Below, piece by piece: positions 59,001-64,000 of a DNA stretch of 64,000 nucleotides. Each line of letters begins with the position of its first letter. The stretch's first letter is position 1. The stretch spans positions 1 to 64,000 of the forward strand of contig WNNJ02000854.1 of assembly GCA_012934845.2 (NCBI GenBank), in the 5' to 3' direction. The notes under the pieces were generated by a model. That model was not told the DNA's origin. It did not search any database and was given only the letters and a program-made list of their open reading frames with translations. This stretch comes from Pomphorhynchus laevis (Eukaryota; Acanthocephala; Palaeacanthocephala; Echinorhynchida; Pomphorhynchidae). A program made the translations under genes and the position numbers.

Positions 59001-60343
59001 TTAAAATGTAAAGTTAATTATTATTTCGTTCAATAAAATTGAACGCAATATTTATTTGTTCAAACCCGATCAGATTGGAACGAACCACACTTAAAGTGTA
59101 AAATGTGAGTGTAGGGCAAAATATTTTTGAGATAAAAGTTTATTTTAAAAATATAGTGAAAATATTTATATATTTCTTAATATTTATAATACTACCTTTA
59201 ATTTGTAAGCGACTACAATTAAGTAAATTTCAAAATTAAAAATTGGCCCAACTTGACACTATTATGTAATAATTTTATCAACTTGAAATTTTTTACTTTA
59301 CATATGCATATCATGATAACTAGCGTAATTATTTGTAAATTTTACCCCATTTACTCCACACAGTTGTTGACCGATCATTATAACGGTGGCAATAATTATC
59401 ATCTTTCTCCAACGTTTCATTTTTAAGAATTGAAGCATTGAAAGCTGCAAAAATAAACATATAGACTAGAACAAGTTCATTGTGTCCTACGTTCTTTTCT
59501 TCACTACTTTCCAATTGAACTGCATCCTTAATTTCTGATGTGATATCATCAAGTTCACCTTGAATTTCACTAATTGGTGAGTTCCGTAATTGCTGCAAAG
59601 CTAAAAATACACGTTACTAATGAATAGTTATTTAGCCAAAATAATTTTTACTAAACATATAAATTGGATAATGTAACATGATCATTAATTAACTGTTAAG
59701 AAAATGTCGTAAATTTTGTAAAATTCATCAATTGAGCAGGTCCTTGACTTCAATTTATTAATTATTAGCGTTGTTTGTCATGCTTAAATTTCGAGAATGT
59801 TTTCAATGCTAAGATTTAGACTATGAAAGATAATGGCTATAGAGTCAAATTTAAGATTTAATCGCACTTCACTGATCAAAAATAAAATTTAATTTTATTA
59901 ATATTTTTTAATATTTTATTAATTTATTTTTAAACAGTGTGTAACTTTCTAAACGAAGACCCCGATACAGACATCGGTATAGGTGGAGATCAAATTCTCC
60001 ACCTAGGAACGCTAAGGACTATTTGAAAGGGAAGTCTGGTAGGCAACTCAGGAGAGTAATACTTTTTCATGCACTGCCTCCACAACCCTTCTTACGTATC
60101 AGCGAAAACAATGAACAAATTTTGTTTATTTCATTAAATATTATGCTTCTATTTTTAATATTTTTAAATTTTTGACTATTTTTAATTTTAACGATTTTTT
60201 ATTTTTAACTTATGTTTTTGATATATATAATATATTACCTATGAATGCAAAAACGTCGTGGTTTCGTTCCATTAGTAATCTAGGAGACTCCGGACAAAAC
60301 ATTAATCCGATTACATGAGCACAAATAGCAACAAGTGGAACAC
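56003..60343 (-). CDS. second GLUT-type transporter copy, exons 6-12
   Basis: Exons matching the gene at 23275-31252: 60343-60239, 59600-59491, 59444-59346, 57361-57149, 57091-57019, 56313-56186 and 56134-56003 (stop). Every exon keeps its length, phase and GT-AG sites, and none has a stop, giving about 286 residues from PESPR through the C-terminal ETKGKTPKEIE. Changes include NAPILK region intron drift, KQFGSDVF for KQMGSYVF in exon 12, and a different end of exon 6 (RNHDVFAFI for RNQNADAFK). Exons 1-5 are not found before the window ends. They may lie to the right beyond the LINE insertions, so this is either a true paralogue cut by the window edge or a 5'-truncated copy. Confidence 0.8.
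57497..58864 (-). mobile_element. CR1/L2-like LINE fragment inside GLUT copy B
   Basis: Minus-strand RT remnants read from right to left: YCLPISLIPTISKPF, TETACHNVIGDLLLARYQ, PRGPPQGSILGP at about 58450, YADDIFIYS at about 58350, and a thumb piece (VDSLKFLGVITNS) near 58140. Frames change several times. It lies in the intron between exons 9 and 8 of the second GLUT copy, and is absent from the first. Confidence 0.75.
59937..60182. mobile_element. short insertion in GLUT copy B
   Basis: About 245 bp absent from copy A. It has a perfect hairpin 'ggtggaga...tctccacc' near 59970-59993 and a second imperfect one next to it. No coding frame. It may be a SINE-like or other short element; no clear termini. 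Confidence 0.45.
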
Positions 60344-61159
60344 CTAAAATGGAAACCTATCAAACCTGTGATAAAATTATGATAAAAACATTAAACGACA
60401 ATTGTTAAATATTAATCATAACGTCTCGTTTTATAATCAAATATACGGCAAAATAAAATAGTACGCTACGTGAGCGGACTCAGTGCATCGAAATAGAACT
60501 ATTCTTTAGTATAGTCGCCTTAAAACTGTGGAAAATGAAAAGCTATACATTAAAATAAAATAAATATTTCAAATATTTAAATAAATGTTTTTATATAATG
60601 AAATTTTAAAATGTGTTATCATAATAAAGCTTTGCAAAGTTAAGGATTACTAAATGACATCGTTACGCAATGTAAATAAGTAACGATGAACTTGTTTAAT
60701 ATACATTTCTTAAATACATTATTATGTAAAGTTCACAGAATTTTCGCTCATTATATATTTCATTTTATATACAAAACAAAGAATTTTAACGTTTTTATGT
60801 AATGCAATTAGTTAATATCTAATTGAATTAACTAATTACAATTATGATTGCTATATTATATGCAAAATACTGTATTATATGCAAAATAATATTATTATAT
60901 TATATTATAATATATAATATATTATATAATATATACTATATTATATGCGAAATAATATATTATGTGCAAAATAATTAGTTTCTATATCATTTGCAAAATA
61001 CGACTCAATGATAAAAACATATATCTATATATGAATATATTTATATAATATAAATGTTAAAATTTGATAGATATTTCTTAATACAACATCGATGACAAGC
61101 TACATTTGAAATTATTATTTATTAATAAAAATACCTTTTATCTAATTTTAATATTGTTA

Positions 61160-62152
61160 TAGAAAAGAATAGAATTTATTTAGAGTGGCCGTTATGGTAA
61201 AATAGAACCATTTACAGGCCCACTATAAAAATTAAAAGACAAGTTTACGTCCGATGAGTGTTTGAACTTGTATGTAGAGTTATTGAATTGATTGCGACTG
61301 AAAGTGTTATTTTAGTTCGTTTGCAAGAAGTATGGCGATCAAAGATGTTTTGAAGTGTTTAAGCGACGTCAATGATTTTGTGTCTCGAGGAAGTTTGTTC
61401 CAAAGGCGTGGTGCAGCGATGGTGAATGCACGATATCCGTGATTACCGTTGTGACGGGGGACGAAAAGCGAGTAGGAGCGATGACTTCTTAGGGAGAGAC
61501 CAGTCGTCATATTGTATGCGCTATCAGGAAGATATAGATAAGGAGGGTTGTGCCGGAATTTGATTTGCCATGCAAGTGTGAGAATTTGAGAGGTTATGCG
61601 GCTAGGAATGTCGAGCCAGTTAAGGATGCAAAGGGTGTTGGAGATGTGGTCGTACTTGCGAAGGCGGAAGATGATCCTAGCAGCCATGTGCAGAATTCTT
61701 TGTAGATAGTGAAATTGATATGCTGGACAGTTTACGAGAAGACCTAAGCAATATTCTAGACGAGGCATGAAAAGGCTGGAGATTAAAATAGCTGTCGAAT
61801 TGACGTCGAGGTTTCTACGGACACTTCGAATGTCACGGAGGATGAGGGAGCATGAACTGATCTTGCTACGAATAAAAGGCAGAAACGAGAGATTATTGTC
61901 AAAAGGGACACCGAGGATTGTAATGATAGTCACTTCTTGGAAAACGAAAATTGTGTATGCATACTGGAAAATCGAGGGTGTAAGAGTGGCGCGGTGTTAT
62001 CCACATCATGTTAGATTTCTCGTTGTTTAAAAACATACGGATTGAACAAAGATATGCGTAAATAGCAAAGAGGCAAGACGATGCATCAGAAGCGAGGTTC
62101 GATGCAGATGTAAGTGTGCATGATGCATAGATTACTATATCGTCAGCGTACT
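61160..62152 (-). mobile_element. CR1/L2-like LINE 3' end
   Basis: The minus strand carries the RT from the catalytic YADDI (62152-62138) through the C-terminal domain and a 3' tail to about 61160. It is cut at its 5' side exactly at YADDI by the element beginning at 62153. It ends copy B of the duplication. Confidence 0.85.
61307..61933 (-). CDS. LINE RT C-terminal domain
   Basis: 208 codons typical of the thumb and C-terminal region of CR1/L2/Rex LINEs. It has ILGVPFDNNLSFLPFI, SSLFMPRLEYCLGLL, LQRILHMAARIIFRLRKYDH and LNWLDIPSRI, then SLRSHRSYSLFVPRHN and AAPRLWNKLPRDTKSLTSL. It is the natural protein end (stop at 61307). The domain after the catalytic part binds the template; function in detail is unclear. 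Confidence 0.88.
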   Translation of the reverse strand: MTIITILGVPFDNNLSFLPFIRSKISSCSLILRDIRSVRRNLDVNSTAILISSLFMPRLEYCLGLLVNCPAYQFHYLQRILHMAARIIFRLRKYDHISNTLCILNWLDIPSRITSQILTLAWQIKFRHNPPYLYLPDSAYNMTTGLSLRSHRSYSLFVPRHNGNHGYRAFTIAAPRLWNKLPRDTKSLTSLKHFKTSLIAILLANELK

Positions 62153-62525
62153 GTCATGAACTAACTACTAATAATACAGCCTAACTACTAATATCATCCT
62201 GCGCCAATGACTTGCTCTGAAAATCAATGATGACCTGCTCTGGAAATAAATGACTAATTAATGACCCGCTCTGGAAATCTATTTCGAAAATTGTTAGGCA
62301 GGTAAGGAGTCTATAAATTCGCAGGAATGTTTCCTGCAATTTTTCAACGACTTGCTGTATTCTCTATAAACCATCCAAGTATTAAAGCATGTTGAAATGT
62401 TAGTGCTCAGTGCTCACGCCCTGATGGTCCGTAGGGTACTAATGTCGGCGCAAGATGATATTAGTAGTTAGTCCGTGTTGCAACTAGTTCGTGACGATAT
62501 TCGTCACAAACTAGTTGAAGCACGA
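62153..62525. mobile_element. inverted-repeat element or solo terminal repeat
   Basis: 'ctaactactaatatcatc' at 62182-62199 and its complement near 62455-62472 form about 26-bp inverted arms. Between them are three diverged copies of 'aatgac..gctctg(g)aaat' and two TATAAA boxes (62320, 62365). After the right arm, 62483-62519 forms a hairpin with 17-bp arms and one mismatch. It could be a MITE or a solo repeat of a larger element. It abuts the LINE at 62152. Confidence 0.5.
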
Positions 62526-62559
62526 CCTAACTACTATACTATTTAGGATTAAAGAAGAT

Positions 62560-64000
62560 AGCAGTACAACATCCTTATGTTTCACATATTAATTTATTAT
62601 TAATAAATAATAAAGATTATTTAAGCCTCTGACTTTCTGCTTGGGAAAACGAATTATGGATAAAAAACATAGTCAAACATTTAAACTTTCGTCCACAGGA
62701 TTGGTTCCTAAATGTCAGGTATTTTAGCTGTCAGGCGAATGCTAAGTTCGGCTATGTCTTTTAACGATTTCTCGGATAAGATAGGACACTCAAATTCGTG
62801 TCATAAAAACTTACACGATTCGTGACAGAGAAAGTATACACATGACTAGTTACGGTTGTGAACAGTAATACGGGAACGACAGTACTTGTCGTGAGATTCA
62901 TGAATTGAAATTATCCAAGGCGAGAGGACGTTAGAAGAACATAAATACCTCAAATTCAACTGTGAATAAACAGGTAAAGAGAATATTTGAGGATCGAGAC
63001 GTTTTTCTTTTTCTATAAAATTTTTCTTATTTTCAAGAAACTGATTTCTATGTGGTGCGCCTAATAGACGGAGAAGAAACTCGGAACATAAATTCACCTT
63101 CGATAAAATATACACGGCGTTGGTAGAGCATTTTCGTGAAATTCCTACACGTTTAATGAATCTGATCTTACATTTGTCTATATGTGCATAATTGGATGAC
63201 GTAAATTCTGTTCAGATTGCGGAAAGAGCGTATGACAAAATATGCAATAACATAATGTAAAAATAGTTGAGAAATAGTTGTTAAAGGGAAATTTTCTAAG
63301 ATATCTGATTTGTAAAGTGGCTATAACAATTTTCGTACACTTACTTTTCGAGGTGGGGAGTGAGTGATCATCTGCTGGTTAGCAAAACTTCTAAGTAAGT
63401 ATAATTCTTGCTAAACTCAATGTTCTGTTGTTTAGAGTTGCTTTGTCATTTGAGCAAAATCTTGCCCTTTACGAAATGTTAACACTAATTTTGGATATTA
63501 ACTTCAAGATGATTATCAATACAGTACGTACCTAATGCAGATGCCGCACATTAGGGAGGTAGTCGTCAAGTCTTTTGATAAAATTACTAAATCGTCCGCG
63601 CACAGTACAGAAGTTATTGATTGGTATTTATTTTAAAGATGGAAAGGTAAGTCGTGAACAAAAATTAAAAAAGGATGAGACTAAGCGGATCTCCCTGCAT
63701 CACGGCGCGGGTATCTACTATAGTGTCCGATAAAGTAAGCACGTCTAAGACTTTTAGTGAGTTAGTACAAAGTATGTTGTCAATGAGTTTTAATAAACAG
63801 CTAGATATTCGGAAATCAAAGAACAGTTTACAAGTAAACATTTCTCGATTCACGGAATAAAAGGCTTTTTTAAAATCAACATAAACTCCAAACAATGAGT
63901 TCTTACTTTCAAACTGCGTGAAGTCCTGATTTCAAATCACTTTGATCGCATCTACCGTTGATCGGTTAAGTCGAAATCCAAATTGTTCTGAAAATAGAAG
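62560..64000 (-). mobile_element. LINE RT fragment at the window edge
   Basis: The minus strand at 64000-63660 encodes RT motifs SEQFGFRLNRSTVDAI, YVDFKKAFYSVNREMF and AVMQGDPLSLILF, with about one stop between the first and second. Further left (63600-62560) the sequence is decayed. The frame 63115-62846 may be a later part of the same element but has no firm motif. The element continues beyond the window. Confidence 0.7.
63665..63895 (-). CDS. LINE reverse transcriptase, palm fragment
   Basis: 76 codons: YVDFKKAFYSVNREM is the RT palm motif with the first catalytic Asp, and VMQGDPLSLILF is the next conserved motif. The catalytic YxDD would follow at lower coordinates but is not preserved in frame. 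The clade cannot be told from this piece. Confidence 0.75.
   Translation of the reverse strand: MFGVYVDFKKAFYSVNREMFTCKLFFDFRISSCLLKLIDNILCTNSLKVLDVLTLSDTIVDTRAVMQGDPLSLILF

Larger units (their letters stand above)
54556..61152 (+). repeat. segmental duplication, copy B
   Basis: Direct-orientation copy of 22197-27736. It differs by a LINE at about 57497-58864 that replaces some 180 bp, about 245 bp of other DNA at 59937-60182, a lost block after 56926, and a rearranged part at 55480-55890 with a methyltransferase remnant. The coding exons keep their lengths. The right end is cut by LINE sequence at 61152. Confidence 0.9.

Overview
The window looks like AT-rich insect DNA, possibly hymenopteran. 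It has short spliced introns, an insect-type mitochondrial ribosomal protein gene, a class I-like GLUT sugar transporter locus, and many Penelope-like elements (PLEs) and non-LTR retrotransposons (LINEs). I had no database access, so the organism call is an inference. There are no bacterial features and no CRISPR array.

Host genes. (1) The 3' half of mRpS9 on the plus strand: exons 4954-5126, 8952-9030 and a 13-nt terminal exon 9858-9870. Its 3.8-kb penultimate intron holds a 2.6-kb tandem array. (2) A two-exon METTL2/6/8-like methyltransferase at 20911-21730 (+). (3) A complete GLUT-type transporter on the minus strand, 31252 down to 23275: 12 coding exons, 481 codons, and a duplicated, apparently mutually exclusive third exon. 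(4) A second GLUT copy (exons 6-12, all open) at 60343-56003 (-), inside a 5.5-6.6 kb segmental duplication (22197-27736 and 54556-61152). This copy also carries a decayed scrap of the methyltransferase gene.

Mobile and repeated DNA. 215-4845 is a broken Ty3/Gypsy fossil. 5777-14190 is a run of four unrelated tandem-repeat families with units of about 350-465 bp. Every family carries hammerhead-ribozyme sequence boxes. Families 3 and 4 form proper type I hammerheads; families 1 and 2 carry the boxes in permuted order with covarying arms. Next to them, 14190-18400 holds PLE copies with their own hammerheads, and 19250-20520 a second, Poseidon-like PLE. A third PLE family forms a 1.1-kb-armed inverted repeat at 36600-41000. 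LINE copies fill 32236-36620, 42567-49615 and 50280-52990. More LINE pieces lie inside the second GLUT copy and at the right edge.

The most unusual part is 5.8-19 kb. Several retrozyme-like hammerhead arrays sit side by side next to PLEs that carry related ribozymes. A reasonable inference is that PLE reverse transcriptase copied circular ribozyme RNAs into these arrays. The permuted, pseudoknot-capable motif of families 1 and 2 is the best candidate for something undescribed.
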